64,000 nucleotides of DNA from Mastigias papua (GCA_964019165.1 OZ025271.1:320001-384000), one strand, 5' to 3'. Shown: positions 47,442-60,542, counted from the first letter of the stretch. Program-made: numbers and translations. The notes: generated by a model not told the origin, from the sequence alone.

Positions 47442-49290
47442 CTTTACTAGACTGTAATAGCTCACATAAAAGTACCTCAAGTGTTCAATATAGCCAAATA
47501 GGTTCTCATGCAAATGGTATCTACGGCAAATTTAGGCCATCGTAGTTCGTAACACAGCTTCTTCAGATTCCCAGTTTGATCACAGCTGCCATTTTATGTC
47601 ACATCAGCTATATTTGAATATATATATATCAGCTATAGTTTTACTGTTAAACTAATACCAGCGAAGGAGCATGTATGCATTTTATTATTGTTTTGTGTAT
47701 AATTGATTTGTTCAGGAGCATGTATGCATGTCCAGTGTCTCAATAAGAACTTCATCGGAATCAAGACGAATTAAGCTATTACCTGGGTATGAAAAACATA
47801 CGAAAATTAGCATAATTATTTATAATTTGCAGCTTTGCAAGGAGCAAAATGTGTTCCAATGATGTCTTATTTAGTTGATTTTCATTTAGCTCGACTTTCT
47901 TACGTAATTCTAACGCACTGGATTGTTGATACTTTAGGTTACTTAGCAACGTGCTTGTTACAGTAACAGGTTTCAGTAAAGTGGAATAAAATCCTGCAAC
48001 AAATTATTCTTCCAGGAGACCCAAAGCTGGATTCTGGGAGGGAAGGTTCTTAATGTGACAATATGGATGATGGTACATTATGCATCCTAAAGTGTACGCG
48101 AATACGTGTGATACATACAATAGATACGTGTGAATATGTATGTCCAAATGCATGTCAATCAACATTACCTTTGGTGACGATGCTTATCTTGAGGATTGTA
48201 CATATAGGAAAGTAAGTAGCGATGTTCTACATATTTAACTATTCTGTCGAGAATTATATATCAATGAACTATTATCAAGCATAAAGAGAGCTCTTACTAA
48301 TAGTTGAAACAAGTGTTCCAACAATTACTCCCGTAGATTTTTTTAAACTGACGGGTTTTCGGGGTCTTTTGAAGAATCTTCCTGATAAAGCAGTCTAATC
48401 CATTGCATTGTTATCTTTTGAAAAAGCTGCTAAAGTGCCATCTGCTCTTCTGTTGTAATTTGTTGAGAGAATATATACAATTCCTTTTAGATCCTACATG
48501 TTTATTTTCAAGCCCTAGAAATTGACCCATATTGCCCTGGTCTACCCTACGCCCCCTAGTTTCGTAAGTTTTTAGAAGCACGCAAAGGATAACTAGCACT
48601 TATTTCAACAAGATGCCTTTTGCACTTCTTCAACGGCCTGCCGGGCCAAACAAATTCAAACTTAGTAATTCCAAAATTAATATACCTGGATATAAGTTGA
48701 ATACAAAGTTCTACAACTTAAGATCTGTATCGGAAAATGTCCGTCAAATCCTTCACGCAACAGCCTTCCAAACCGGGTCATTAATTCTTGTCGTTCTGAC
48801 GTATGTCAAGGAGTCAATAGTTGGAGTGGATATAACTTTGTTCTGTGAAATAGGAGACCCCAGCAAACTTGGGTGCGGCACAGTAGAAAATGTTTTAATT
48901 GCTGCCCTCTAAAACGGCTGAAAATACATACCCCAAAAGCAAACTGTGAAGACATGGTATAGTGCCCTAGTGTGGATCTTTGACGATCGACAATGAAAAT
49001 CAAACCAGAGGTAAAATTTAACTTTCTGGATTTGCCCACAGTTGATATTCTGCAAATTTTTATACAGTCTATGACGCCAAAAGGGTACTTAATTTTTCTC
49101 AACAAATATGGAAGATCATTATTTGGTCTATATATTTAACGATAAATTGAACATAAAAGACATAAATCCTAATATGATGATGAAAACTGAATTTCTGCAG
49201 CATAAAAATGCTACATTTCCCAACCAATGCAAGTCTGCCTGATTTTCCCTTACCTAACTGAAAACAGCTTTTGTCCGCACCTGATCGTAT
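47442..49290. other. Non-coding stretch without supported genes
   Basis: Overlapping frames of about 99 codons on both strands near 48613-49105 lack recognisable domains. A 15-bp direct repeat AGGAGCATGTATGCA occurs at about 47666 and 47715. Confidence 0.4.
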
Positions 49291-49296
49291 TATCGT

Positions 49297-49389
<93 letters not shown>
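49291..49389. repeat. (TA)n microsatellite
   Basis: About 98 bp of uninterrupted TA. Confidence 0.95.
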
Positions 49390-49391
<2 letters not shown>

Positions 49392-49952
49392 CGAATTTAC
49401 ACTGTTCTTATATCTCACATAATTTTCATATTACTAGACTATAGATGCTTTCTATATAATTGCATGATACATAAAAGAATGTCATCCAAGCTAAGAGGGC
49501 AACAGATATGTTAGTTATTAATGGAAGTTGATGATCTTAATTCTAAGTCATACCTTGGAGATGGCCGCTACAATTGGAGACATAACTCAGCTCTAAATTT
49601 CTTGACCTTATTCAGAACAACTGCATCTGATCCTGTATGTTGACTTTAAGTATTATTAGTGGATTGCTGATATTACTTGGTATACCTCTAACGGCATCTC
49701 CATTAATAAGAATCTAACTCCACACGTTAACCTAAATAGATTCTTATATGCATGAATCTGTAAAATGAAAATTGGTGCCTAGTAGTGTCTTAAAACCCTG
49801 GTTCCTATTTGAGGGTTATTACTGTGTATCTCTGTTAAAAATTTATGTTTCAACTCCTTCAGTTGTTCACAAATTGTGTGTATCCCTGGTCGCCCTTCTC
49901 TTCAAAGACAAGGAAAACTTACCATCACTCGTATTTATCCCAAACCTCTGGT
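49390..49952. other. 3' flank or 3' UTR of the minus-strand terminal exon
   Basis: Lies just past the stop of the exon at 49953 in transcription direction. No canonical AATAAA was seen on the minus strand; GATAAA and CATAAA variants occur near 49932 and 49845. Otherwise featureless. Confidence 0.4.
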
Positions 49953-50776
49953 TTACTCCAAACTAGCTTCCTGCCCAATAGCTTCAATAGCTTCGAACTC
50001 TACACTCTTAACAAATTGCTCGAAAACTTCTTTTTTTGCTGGCAACTTGCGCTCCTCTACACCTTTAGCAGCGAATTTGTGATGAACTTCATTGTCGCAT
50101 CTGTCATAAACTCCAGCAAAAGTATTTCCATACCTTTGCACGATCCCTTTTCTTTTAAGAAGCAGCTGCAATGTTGGCCATTTATATGAATTCAGCAATG
50201 TTTCATCAAGACCTTCATAAAACTTTTTATAAAACTTGGTGAAGAATTTGGCTAAAGAATTAAGATCTTCAGTCTTCTCTCCTTGAGACCTATATCTGTA
50301 ACCTTTACTGACAAGTTGTCCTCTCATCTTCCGATAGCCATTCTTGGCCTCCAACGCACTCGTCAGCGGCGCATCTCTCGGAGGATGACTCCATATCACT
50401 ATGCTGTCTAATTCAAAGCGGACAGTTTTATTACTAACTATATTGTTGGTAATTTGTACTTGTTTCCAGCCATCATTTGACAACTCATACACAATATGTG
50501 GTGCAATTTTTTTTACTTCGTCTCGATCTTCTTCCGGACTGATTTCCATCTGGCCCCAAGATTGGTCAATTTTCTCAACAAGGCATTGGCGGAAACTTGC
50601 ACCTTGGTGTATCAGCCAAGGGTTAAATACATCTTTAGAAAAGGTATTTCTTGTAAAATTACTTTCAACCCCTTTTCCGATTAGCAATACTGTACTATCC
50701 AATGAAGTTGATACAGCTCTGGTTATCGGTGGGTCCTCACCATTCCTATTCGTAACACCACTCCCGTCCGCCAAAT
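49953..50776 (-). CDS. Terminal exon of the microexon-array gene, unknown domain
   Basis: An 824-bp open segment ending at TAA (49953-49955) and starting after a strong minus-strand acceptor, GCTCTCTTACTTAG. Entry is phase 1: the first two bases AT join a G from the preceding exon to make Asp, exactly what each 51-bp exon of the array supplies. It encodes about 273 residues starting LADGSGVTNRNGEDPP, with a central part PWLIHQGASFRQCLVEKIDQ, VYELSNDGWKQVQITNN and WSHPPRDAPL. A basic helical tail follows (FFTKFYKKFYEGLDETLLNS, then KLPAKKEVFEQFVKSVEF). No membrane segment and no family that I recognise. The acceptor sequence resembles that of the array exons, suggesting common origin. Frame openness over 270 codons in AT-rich DNA supports real coding. 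Confidence 0.6.
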
Positions 50777-50844
50777 CTAAGTAAGAGAGCAAACAACCCA
50801 AACTTAATTTTAAAGCATAGAAAGGACAAAAATTCAATATTCTT

Positions 50845-50905
50845 AGTTCAAGGGTCGAGTTCAAGGTTCGAGTTCAAGGATGGAGTTCAAGGGTCGAGTT
50901 GAAGT
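50845..50905. repeat. Short minisatellite, unit about 13 bp
   Basis: GAGTTCAAGG recurs four times with TCGAGTTCAAG-type units, within the intron between the terminal exon and the first array exon. Confidence 0.7.
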
Positions 50906-50960
50906 GAAACTTACCTCATCTAAGCTGTTCAACTAGCAGCGTTTCAGAATATGACAACTG
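50898..50960 (-). pseudogene. Possible decayed array exon
   Basis: On the minus strand GTCAGTATTTCAG could be an acceptor and GATGAG|GTAAGT an excellent donor, enclosing 43 bases that include ACGCTGCTA as in the type B exons of the array. All three frames contain a stop and the length is not a multiple of three, so it would break the protein. It looks like a degenerated extra unit at the array edge. Confidence 0.3.
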
Positions 50961-51125
50961 AAATACTGACTTCGAAAACGTAAACGTCTTTTATTTTAAT
51001 CTACGTTCTTTCCAAAAGTCACCTCAAACACAAATAACTATCTATATATGCATACCGATATGTTAGAAAACAGCAGTCAGTAATAACCGTTAACCAATGA
51101 AAATCGAGATACAATATATATTCAC

Positions 51126-51176
51126 CTTCACTGAACTGGTTAGCAGTCTGATTATGAGCGAAGTTGCCCTGGAAAT
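51126..51176 (-). CDS. Array microexon 1 (type A, variant)
   Basis: 51 bp, phase 1-1, acceptor CTGTCTTACTTAG, donor GAAG|GTGAA. With the junction Asp it encodes DFQGNFAHNQTANQFSE; Asn replaces the usual Ile at position 9. It is the last array exon before the terminal exon at 49953-50776 in transcript order. Confidence 0.58.
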
Positions 51177-51981
51177 CTAAGTAAGACAGAGATATAAAAT
51201 ATCAAATTGTATTGAATGTTTATGGTTCGTGTTATCAAATTTCAATAGCTAACTGACAATTCAAATTAAATGCCTGATTGGAAATCAAGTCCAACTGCCC
51301 GCTGCTGTACTACTGACAAGTAGGTATCAGCCGAGGTCAAAGTTGTAATGACCCTAAGCACCACAAATGAAACCATCAATTCAGGCCTTCGTTTATTCAT
51401 CATTTATTCACTACCATTCTTTCCATAATTGTCATCTAATCCATTCACTCCATATGTGGACATGACATTTCATCATCCCTGCCATCATTTCACACAGTTC
51501 ACCCGTATGATTTTCTGATCTTATCTATCAAGTTCACTTACTCAGTGAACAACCATGTTTAGAGCACTCTAATAATTAGTATGAAATACTTCATCACCAG
51601 GTTTGTGTATACTTGTGGGTAAAGTGATCTGCAATACTCATTCAGTAGATCAGTTCGTTAAATCAACACCATGTATTTCAGGTTCCGTGTTTCCGTCCAT
51701 AATCAGTGCTACAGAGTTTTGTATTAATCAATATATTTAATAATAGTTAGGTTACCCTAGCCTTACAAATATTACCCTGTTTACTCATACATCCCTAACA
51801 ATTATCCTTACACCATTTGTCTTTCCATCCAAAACGTAAACGTCTTTTATTTTAATCTACGTTCTTTCCAAAAGTCACCTCAAACACAAATGACTATCTA
51901 TATATGCATACCGATATGTTAGAAAACAGCAGTCAGTAATAACCGTTAACCAATGAAAATCGAGATACAATATATATTCAC

Positions 51982-52032
51982 CTTCACTGAACTGGTTAGC
52001 AGTCTGAATATGAGCGAAGTTGCCCTGGAAAT
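51982..52032 (-). CDS. Array microexon 2 (type A1)
   Basis: 51 bp, phase 1-1, both splice signals intact; encodes DFQGNFAHIQTANQFSE. Its downstream intron is partly type B-like (GTAATCTTCTCC), a sign of exchange between subfamilies. Confidence 0.58.
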
Positions 52033-52837
52033 CTAAGTAAGACAGAGATATAAAATATCAAATTGTATTGAATGTTTATAGTTCGTGTTATCAAATTTCA
52101 ATAGCTAACTGAACATTCAAATTAAATGCCTGATTGGAAATCAAGTCCAACTGCCCGCTGCTGTACTACTGACAAGTAGGTATCAGCCGAGGTCAAAGTT
52201 GTAATGACCCTAAGCACCACAAATGAAACCATCAATTCAGGCCTTCGTTTATTCATCATTTATTCACTACCATTCTTTCCATAATTGTAATCTTCTCCAT
52301 TCACTCCATATGTGGACATGACATTTCATCATCCCTGCCATCATTTCACACAGTTCACCCGTATGATTTTCTGATCTTATCTATCAAGTTCACTTACTCA
52401 GTGAACAACCATGTTTAGAGCACTCTAATAATTGGTATGAAATACTTCATCACCAGGTTTGTGTATACTTGTGGGTAAAGTGATCTGCAATACTCATTCA
52501 GTAGATCAGTTCGTTAAATCAACACCATGTATTTCAGGTTCCGTGTTTCCGTCCATAATCAGTGCTACAGAGTTTTGTATTAATCAATATATTTAATAAT
52601 AGTTAGGTTACCCTAGCCTTACAAATATTACCCTGTTTACTCATACATCCCTAACAATTATCCTTACACCATTTGTCTTTCCATCCAAACCGTAAACGTC
52701 TTTTATTTTAATCTACGTTCTTTCCAAAAGTCACCTCAAACACAAATGACTATCTATATATGCATACCGATATGTTAGAAAACAGCAGTCAGTAATAACC
52801 GTTAACCAATGAAAATCGAGATACAATATATATTCAC

Positions 52838-52888
52838 CTTCACTGAACTGGTTAGCAGTCTGAATATGAGCGAAGTTGCCCTGGAAAT
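52838..52888 (-). CDS. Array microexon 3 (type A1)
   Basis: 51 bp, phase 1-1, splice signals intact; encodes DFQGNFAHIQTANQFSE. Confidence 0.58.
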
Positions 52889-53693
52889 CTAAGTAAGACA
52901 GAGATATAAAATATCAAATTGTATTGAATGTTTATAGTTCGTGTTATCAAATTTCAATAGCTAACTGAACATTCAAATTAAATGCCTGATTGGAAATCAA
53001 GTCCAACTGCCCGCTGCTGTACTACTGACAAGTAGGTATCAGCCGAGGTCAAAGTTGTAATGACCCTAAGCACCACAAATGAAACCATCAATTCAGGCCT
53101 TCGTTTATTCATTATTTATTCACAACAATTCTTTCCATAATTGTCATCTAATCCATTCACTCCATATGTGGACATGACATTTCATCATCCCTGCCATCAT
53201 TTCACACAGTTCACCCGTATGAATTTCTGATCTTATCTATCAAGTTCACTTACTCAGTGAACAACCATGTTTAGAGCACTCTAATAATTAGTATGAAATA
53301 TTTCATCACCAGGTTTGTGTATACTTGTGGGTAAAGTGATCTGCAATACTCATTCAGTAGATCAGTTCGTTAAATCAACACCATGTATTTCAGGTTCCGT
53401 GTTTCCGTCCATAATCAGTGCTACAGAGTTTTGTATTAATCAATATATTTAATAATAGTTAGGTTACCCTAGCCTTACAAATATTACCCTGTTTACTCAT
53501 ACATCCCTAACAATTATCCTTACACCATTTGTCTTTCCATCCAAAACGTAAACGTCTTTTATTTTAATCTACGTTCTTTCCAAAAGTCACCTCAAAAACA
53601 AATGACTATCTATATATGCATACCGATATGTTAGACAACAGCAGTCAGTAATAACCGTTAACCAATGAAAATCGAGATACAATATATATTCAC

Positions 53694-53744
53694 CTTCACT
53701 GAACTGGTTAGCAGGCTGAATATGAGCGAAGTTGCACTGGAAAT
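53694..53744 (-). CDS. Array microexon 4 (type A2)
   Basis: 51 bp, phase 1-1, splice signals intact; encodes DFQCNFAHIQPANQFSE. It differs from type A1 by Gly to Cys and Thr to Pro, two non-silent changes that always occur together in this array. Confidence 0.58.
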
Positions 53745-54549
53745 CTAAGTAAGACAGAGATATAAAATATCAAATTGTATTGAATGTTTATAGTTCGTGT
53801 TGTCAAATTTCAATAGCTAACTGAACATTCAAATTAAATGCCTGATTGGAAATCAAGTCCAACTGCCCGCTGCTGTACTACTGACAAGTAGGTATCAGCC
53901 GAGGTCAAAGTTGTAATGACCCTAAGCACCACAAATGAAACCATCAATTCAGGCCTTCGTTTATTCATTATTTATTCACAACAATTCTTTCCATAATTGT
54001 CATCTAATCCATTCACTCCATATGTGGACATGACATTTCATCATCCCTGCCATCATTTCACACAGTTCACCCGTATGATTTTCTGATCTTATCTATCAAG
54101 TTCACTTACTCAGTGAACAACCATGTTTAGAGCACTCTAATAATTGGTATGAAATACTTCATCACCAGGTTTGTGTATACTTGTGGGTAAAGTGATCTGC
54201 AATACTCATTCAGTAGATCAGTTCGTTAAATCAACATCATGTATTTCAGGTTCCGTGTTTCCGTCCATAATCAGTGCTACAGAGTTTTGTATTAATCAAT
54301 ATATTTAATAATAGTTAGGTTACCCTAGCCTTACAAATATTACCCTGTTTACTCATACATCCCTAACAATTATCCTTACACCATTTGTCTTTCCATCCAA
54401 ACCGTAAACGTCTTTTATTTTAATCTACGTTCTTTCCAAAAGTCACCTCAAACACAAATGACTATCTATATATGCATACCGATATGTTAGAAAACAGCAG
54501 TCAGTAATAACCGTTAACCAATGAAAATCGAGATACAATATATATTCAC

Positions 54550-54600
54550 CTTCACTGAACTGGTTAGCAGTCTGAATATGAGCGAAGTTGCCCTGGAAAT
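54550..54600 (-). CDS. Array microexon 5 (type A1)
   Basis: 51 bp, phase 1-1, splice signals intact; encodes DFQGNFAHIQTANQFSE. Confidence 0.58.
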
Positions 54601-55405
54601 CTAAGTAAGACAGAGATATAAAATATCAAATTGTATTGAATGTTTATAGTTCGTGTTATCAAATTTCAATAGCTAACTGAACATTCAAATTAAATGCCTG
54701 ATTGGAAATCAAGTCCAACTGCCCGCTGCTGTACTACTGACAAGTAGGTATCAGCCGAGGTCAAAGTTGTAATGACCCTAAGCACCACAAATGAAACCAT
54801 CAATTCAGGCCTTCGTTTATTCATTATTTATTCACAACAATTCTTTCCATAATTGTCATCTAATCCATTCACTCCATATGTGGACATGACATTTCATCAT
54901 CCCTGCCATCATTTCACACAGTTCACCCGTATGAATTTCTGATCTTATCTATCAAGTTCACTTACTCAGTGAACAACCATGTTTAGAGCACTCTAATAAT
55001 TAGTATGAAATATTTCATCACCAGGTTTGTGTATACTTGTGGGTAAAGTGATCTGCAATACTCATTCAGTAGATCAGTTCGTTAAATCAACACCATGTAT
55101 TTCAGGTTCCGTGTTTCCGTCCATAATCAGTGCTACAGAGTTTTGTATTAATCAATATATTTAATAATAGTTAGGTTACCCTAGCCTTACAAATATTACC
55201 CTGTTTACTCATACATCCCTAACAATTATCCTTACACCATTTGTCTTTCCATCCAAAACGTAAACGTCTTTTATTTTAATCTACGTTCTTTCCAAAAGTC
55301 ACCTCAAAAACAAATGACTATCTATATATGCATACCGATATGTTAGACAACAGCAGTCAGTAATAACCGTTAACCAATGAAAATCGAGATACAATATATA
55401 TTCAC

Positions 55406-55456
55406 CTTCACTGAACTGGTTAGCAGTCTGAATATGAGCGAAGTTGCCCTGGAAAT
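55406..55456 (-). CDS. Array microexon 6 (type A1)
   Basis: 51 bp, phase 1-1, splice signals intact; encodes DFQGNFAHIQTANQFSE. Its flank carries the CAAAAACAAATG and GACAACAGC variants otherwise seen with type A2 exons, so exon and flank types are uncoupled here. Confidence 0.58.
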
Positions 55457-56261
55457 CTAAGTAAGACAGAGATATAAAATATCAAATTGTATTGAATGTT
55501 TATAGTTCGTGTTATCAAATTTCAATAGCTAACTGAACATTCAAATTAAATGCCTGATTGGAAATCAAGTCCAACTGCCCGCTGCTGTACTACTGACAAG
55601 TAGGTATCAGCCGAGGTCAAAGTTGTAATGACCCTAAGCACCACAAATGAAACCATCAATTCAGGCCTTCGTTTATTCATTATTTATTCACAACAATTCT
55701 TTCCATAATTGTCATCTAATCCATTCACTCCATATGTGGACATGACATTTCATCATCCCTGCCATCATTTCACACAGTTCACCCGTATGAATTTCTGATC
55801 TTATCTATCAAGTTCACTTACTCAGTGAACAACCATGTTTAGAGCACTCTAATAATTAGTATGAAATATTTCATCACCAGGTTTGTGTATACTTGTGGGT
55901 AAAGTGATCTGCAATACTCATTCAGTAGATCAGTTCGTTAAATCAACACCATGTATTTCAGGTTCCGTGTTTCCGTCCATAATCAGTGCTACAGAGTTTT
56001 GTATTAATCAATATATTTAATAATAGTTAGGTTACCCTAGCCTTACAAATATTACCCTGTTTACTCATACATCCCTAACAATTATCCTTACACCATTTGT
56101 CTTTCCATCCAAAACGTAAACGTCTTTTATTTTAATCTACGTTCTTTCCAAAAGTCACCTCAAAAACAAATGACTATCTATATATGCATACCGATATGTT
56201 AGACAACAGCAGTCAGTAATAACCGTTAACCAATGAAAATCGAGATACAATATATATTCAC

Positions 56262-56312
56262 CTTCACTGAACTGGTTAGCAGGCTGAATATGAGCGAAGT
56301 TGCACTGGAAAT
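56262..56312 (-). CDS. Array microexon 7 (type A2)
   Basis: 51 bp, phase 1-1, splice signals intact; encodes DFQCNFAHIQPANQFSE. The whole unit appears identical to the next one. Confidence 0.58.
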
Positions 56313-57117
56313 CTAAGTAAGACAGAGATATAAAATATCAAATTGTATTGAATGTTTATAGTTCGTGTTGTCAAATTTCAATAGCTAACTGAACATTCAA
56401 ATTAAATGCCTGATTGGAAATCAAGTCCAACTGCCCGCTGCTGTACTACTGACAAGTAGGTATCAGCCGAGGTCAAAGTTGTAATGACCCTAAGCACCAC
56501 AAATGAAACCATCAATTCAGGCCTTCGTTTATTCATTATTTATTCACAACAATTCTTTCCATAATTGTCATCTAATCCATTCACTCCATATGTGGACATG
56601 ACATTTCATCATCCCTGCCATCATTTCACACAGTTCACCCGTATGATTTTCTGATCTTATCTATCAAGTTCACTTACTCAGTGAACAACCATGTTTAGAG
56701 CACTCTAATAATTAGTATGAAATACTTCATCACCAGGTTTGTGTATACTTATGGGTAAAGTGATCTGCAATACTCATTCAGTAGATCAGTTCGTTAACTC
56801 AACACCATGTATTTCAGGTTCCGTGTTTCCGTCCATAATCAGTGCTACAGAGTTTTGTATTAATCAATATATTTAATAATAGTTAGGTTACCCTAGCCTT
56901 ACAAATATTACCCTGTTTACTCATACATCCCTAACAATTATCCTTACACCATTTGTCTTTCCATCCAAAACGTAAACGTCTTTTATTTTAATCTACGTTC
57001 TTTCCAAAAGTCACCTCAAAAACAAATGACTATCTATATATGCATACCGATATGTTAGACAACAGCAGTCAGTAATAACCGTTAACCAATGAAAATCGAG
57101 ATACAATATATATTCAC

Positions 57118-57168
57118 CTTCACTGAACTGGTTAGCAGGCTGAATATGAGCGAAGTTGCACTGGAAAT
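57118..57168 (-). CDS. Array microexon 8 (type A2)
   Basis: 51 bp, phase 1-1, splice signals intact; encodes DFQCNFAHIQPANQFSE. It shares private flank variants (ACTTATGGG, GTTAACTCAAC) with unit 7, marking a very recent duplication. Confidence 0.58.
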
Positions 57169-57973
57169 CTAAGTAAGACAGAGATATAAAATATCAAATT
57201 GTATTGAATGTTTATAGTTCGTGTTGTCAAATTTCAATAGCTAACTGAACATTCAAATTAAATGCCTGATTGGAAATCAAGTCCAACTGCCCGCTGCTGT
57301 ACTACTGACAAGTAGGTATCAGCCGAGGTCAAAGTTGTAATGACCCTAAGCACCACAAATGAAACCATCAATTCAGGCCTTCGTTTATTCATTATTTATT
57401 CACAACAATTCTTTCCATAATTGTCATCTAATCCATTCACTCCATATGTGGACATGACATTTCATCATCCCTGCCATCATTTCACACAGTTCACCCGTAT
57501 GATTTTCTGATCTTATCTATCAAGTTCACTTACTCAGTGAACAACCATGTTTAGAGCACTCTAATAATTAGTATGAAATACTTCATCACCAGGTTTGTGT
57601 ATACTTATGGGTAAAGTGATCTGCAATACTCATTCAGTAGATCAGTTCGTTAACTCAACACCATGTATTTCAGGTTCCGTGTTTCCGTCCATAATCAGTG
57701 CTACAGAGTTTTGTATTAATCAATATATTTAATAATAGTTAGGTTACCCTAGCCTTACAAATATTACCCTGTTTACTCATACATCCCTAACAATTATCCT
57801 TACACCATTTGTCTTTCCATCCAAAACGTAAACGTCTTTTATTTTAATCTACGTTCTTTCCAAAAGTCACCTCAAACACAAATGACTATCTATATATGCA
57901 TACCGATATGTTAGAAAACAGCAGTCAGTAATAACCGTTAACCAATGAAAATCGAGATACAATATATATTCAC

Positions 57974-58024
57974 CTTCACTGAACTGGTTAGCAGTCTGAA
58001 TATGAGCGAAGTTGCCCTGGAAAT
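57974..58024 (-). CDS. Array microexon 9 (type A1)
   Basis: 51 bp, phase 1-1, splice signals intact; encodes DFQGNFAHIQTANQFSE. Confidence 0.58.
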
Positions 58025-58829
58025 CTAAGTAAGACAGAGATATAAAATATCAAATTGTATTGAATGTTTATAGTTCGTGTTATCAAATTTCAATAGCTAA
58101 CTGAACATTCAAATTAAATGCCTGATTGGAAATCAAGTCCAACTGCCCGCTGCTGTACTACTGACAAGTAGGTATCAGCCGAGGTCAAAGTTGTAATGAC
58201 CCTAAGCACCACAAATGAAACCATCAATTCAGGCCTTCGTTTATTCATTATTTATTCACAACAATTCTTTCCATAATTGTCATCTAATCCATTCACTCCA
58301 TATGTGGACATGACATTTCATCATCCCTGCCATCATTTCACACAGTTCACCCGTATGAATTTCTGATCTTATCTATCAAGTTCACTTACTCAGTGAACAA
58401 CCATGTTTAGAGCACTCTAATAATTAGTATGAAATATTTCATCACCAGGTTTGTGTATACTTGTGGGTAAAGTGATCTGCAATACTCATTCAGTAGATCA
58501 GTTCGTTAAATCAACACCATGTATTTCAGGTTCCGTGTTTCCGTCCATAATCAGTGCTACAGAGTTTTGTATTAATCAATATATTTAATAATAGTTAGGT
58601 TACCCTAGCCTTACAAATATTACCCTGTTTACTCATACATCCCTAACAATTATCCTTACACCATTTGTCTTTCCATCCAAAACGTAAACGTCTTTTATTT
58701 TAATCTACGTTCTTTCCAAAAGTCACCTCAAAAACAAATGACTATCTATATATGCATACCGATATGTTAGACAACAGCAGTCAGTAATAACCGTTAACCA
58801 ATGAAAATCGAGATACAATATATATTCAC

Positions 58830-58880
58830 CTTCACTGAACTGGTTAGCAGGCTGAATATGAGCGAAGTTGCACTGGAAAT
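58830..58880 (-). CDS. Array microexon 10 (type A2)
   Basis: 51 bp, phase 1-1, splice signals intact; encodes DFQCNFAHIQPANQFSE. It is the last type A unit going right. Confidence 0.58.
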
Positions 58881-59685
58881 CTAAGTAAGACAGAGATATA
58901 AAATATCAAATTGTATTGAATGTTTATAGTTCGTGTTGTCAAATTTCAATAGCTAACTGAACATTCAAATTAAATGCCTGATTGGAAATCAAGTCCAACT
59001 GCCCGCTGCTGTACTACTGACAAGTAGGTATCAGCCGAGGTCAAAGTTGTAATGACCCTAAGCACCACAAATGAAACCATCAATTCAGGCCTTCGTTTAT
59101 TCATTATTTATTCACAACAATTCTTTCCATAATTGTCATCTAATCCATTCACTCCATATGTGGACATGACATTTCATCATCCCTGCCATCATTTCACACA
59201 GTTCACCCGTATGATTTTCTGATCTTATCTATCAAGTTCACTTACTCAGTGAACAACCATGTTTAGAGCACTCTAATAATTAGTATGAAATATTTCATCA
59301 CCAGGTTTGTGTATACTTGTGGGTAAAGTGATCTGCAATACTCATTCAGTAGATCAGTTCGTTAAATCAACACCATGTATTTCAGGTTCCGTGTTTCCGT
59401 CCATAGTCAGTGCTACAGAGTTTTGTATTAATCAATATATTTAATAATAGTTAGGTTACCATAGCCTTACAAATATTACCCTGTTTACTCATACATCCCT
59501 AACAATTATCCTTACACCATTTGTCTTTCCATCCAAACCGTAAACGTCTTTTATTTTAATCTACGTTCTTTCCAAAAGTCACCTCAACCACAAATAACTA
59601 TCTATATATGCATACCGATATGTTAGAACACAGCATTCAGTAATAACAATTAACCAATGAAAATCGAGATACTATATATAGTCAC

Positions 59686-59736
59686 CTTCAATGACCTGGT
59701 TAGCAGCGTCAATATCAATGAATTTGAGCTTCCAAT
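59686..59736 (-). CDS. Array microexon 11 (type B1, variant)
   Basis: 51 bp, phase 1-1, acceptor CTGTCTTTCTTAG, donor GAAG|GTGAC; encodes DWKLKFIDIDAANQVIE. First type B exon. Val replaces Phe in the otherwise conserved AANQF motif. Confidence 0.58.
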
Positions 59737-60542
59737 CTAAGAAAGACAGAGATATAAAATATCAAATGTCATTGAATGTTTATGGTTCGTGTTATCAAAT
59801 TTCAATAGCTAACTGACAATTCAAATTAAATGCCTGATTAGAAATCAAGTCCAACTGCCCGCTGCTGTACTACTGACAAGTGGGTCTCAGCCGAGGTCAA
59901 AGTTGTAATGACCCTAAACACCACAAATTAAACCATCAATTCAGGCCTTCGTTTATTCATCATTACTTCACTACCATTCTTTCCATAATTGTAATCTTCT
60001 CCATTCACTCCAGATCTGGACATGACCTATCATCATCCCTGCCATCATTTCACACAGGTCACCCGCTTGACTTTTTTATCTTATCTGTCAAGTTCACTTA
60101 CTCAGTAAACCACCATGTTTAGAGCAATTTAATAATTAGTATGAAATATTTCATCACCAGGTTTTGTGTATACTTGTGGGTAAAGTGATCTGCAATAACC
60201 ATTCAGTAGATCAGTTCGTTAAATCAACATCATGTATTTCAGGTTCCGTGTTTCCGTCCATATTCAGTGCTACAGAGTTTTGTATTAATCAATATATTTA
60301 ATAATAGTTAGGTTACCCTAGCACTACAAATACTACCCTGTTTAATCATACATCCCTAACAATTATCCTTACACCATTTGTCTTTCCATCCAAACCGTAA
60401 ACGTCTTTTATTTTAATCTACGTTCTTTCCAAAAGTCACCTCAAACACAAATGACTATCTATATATGCATACCGATATGTGAGAAAACAGCATTCAGTAA
60501 TAACCATTAACCAATGAAAATCGAGATACTATATATAGTCAC

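Noticed and set aside
49772..50784. Plus-strand frames of 60-127 codons opposite the terminal exon
   Set aside because: No domains or splice signals; the minus-strand frame is longer, ends at a proper acceptor and matches the array phase.
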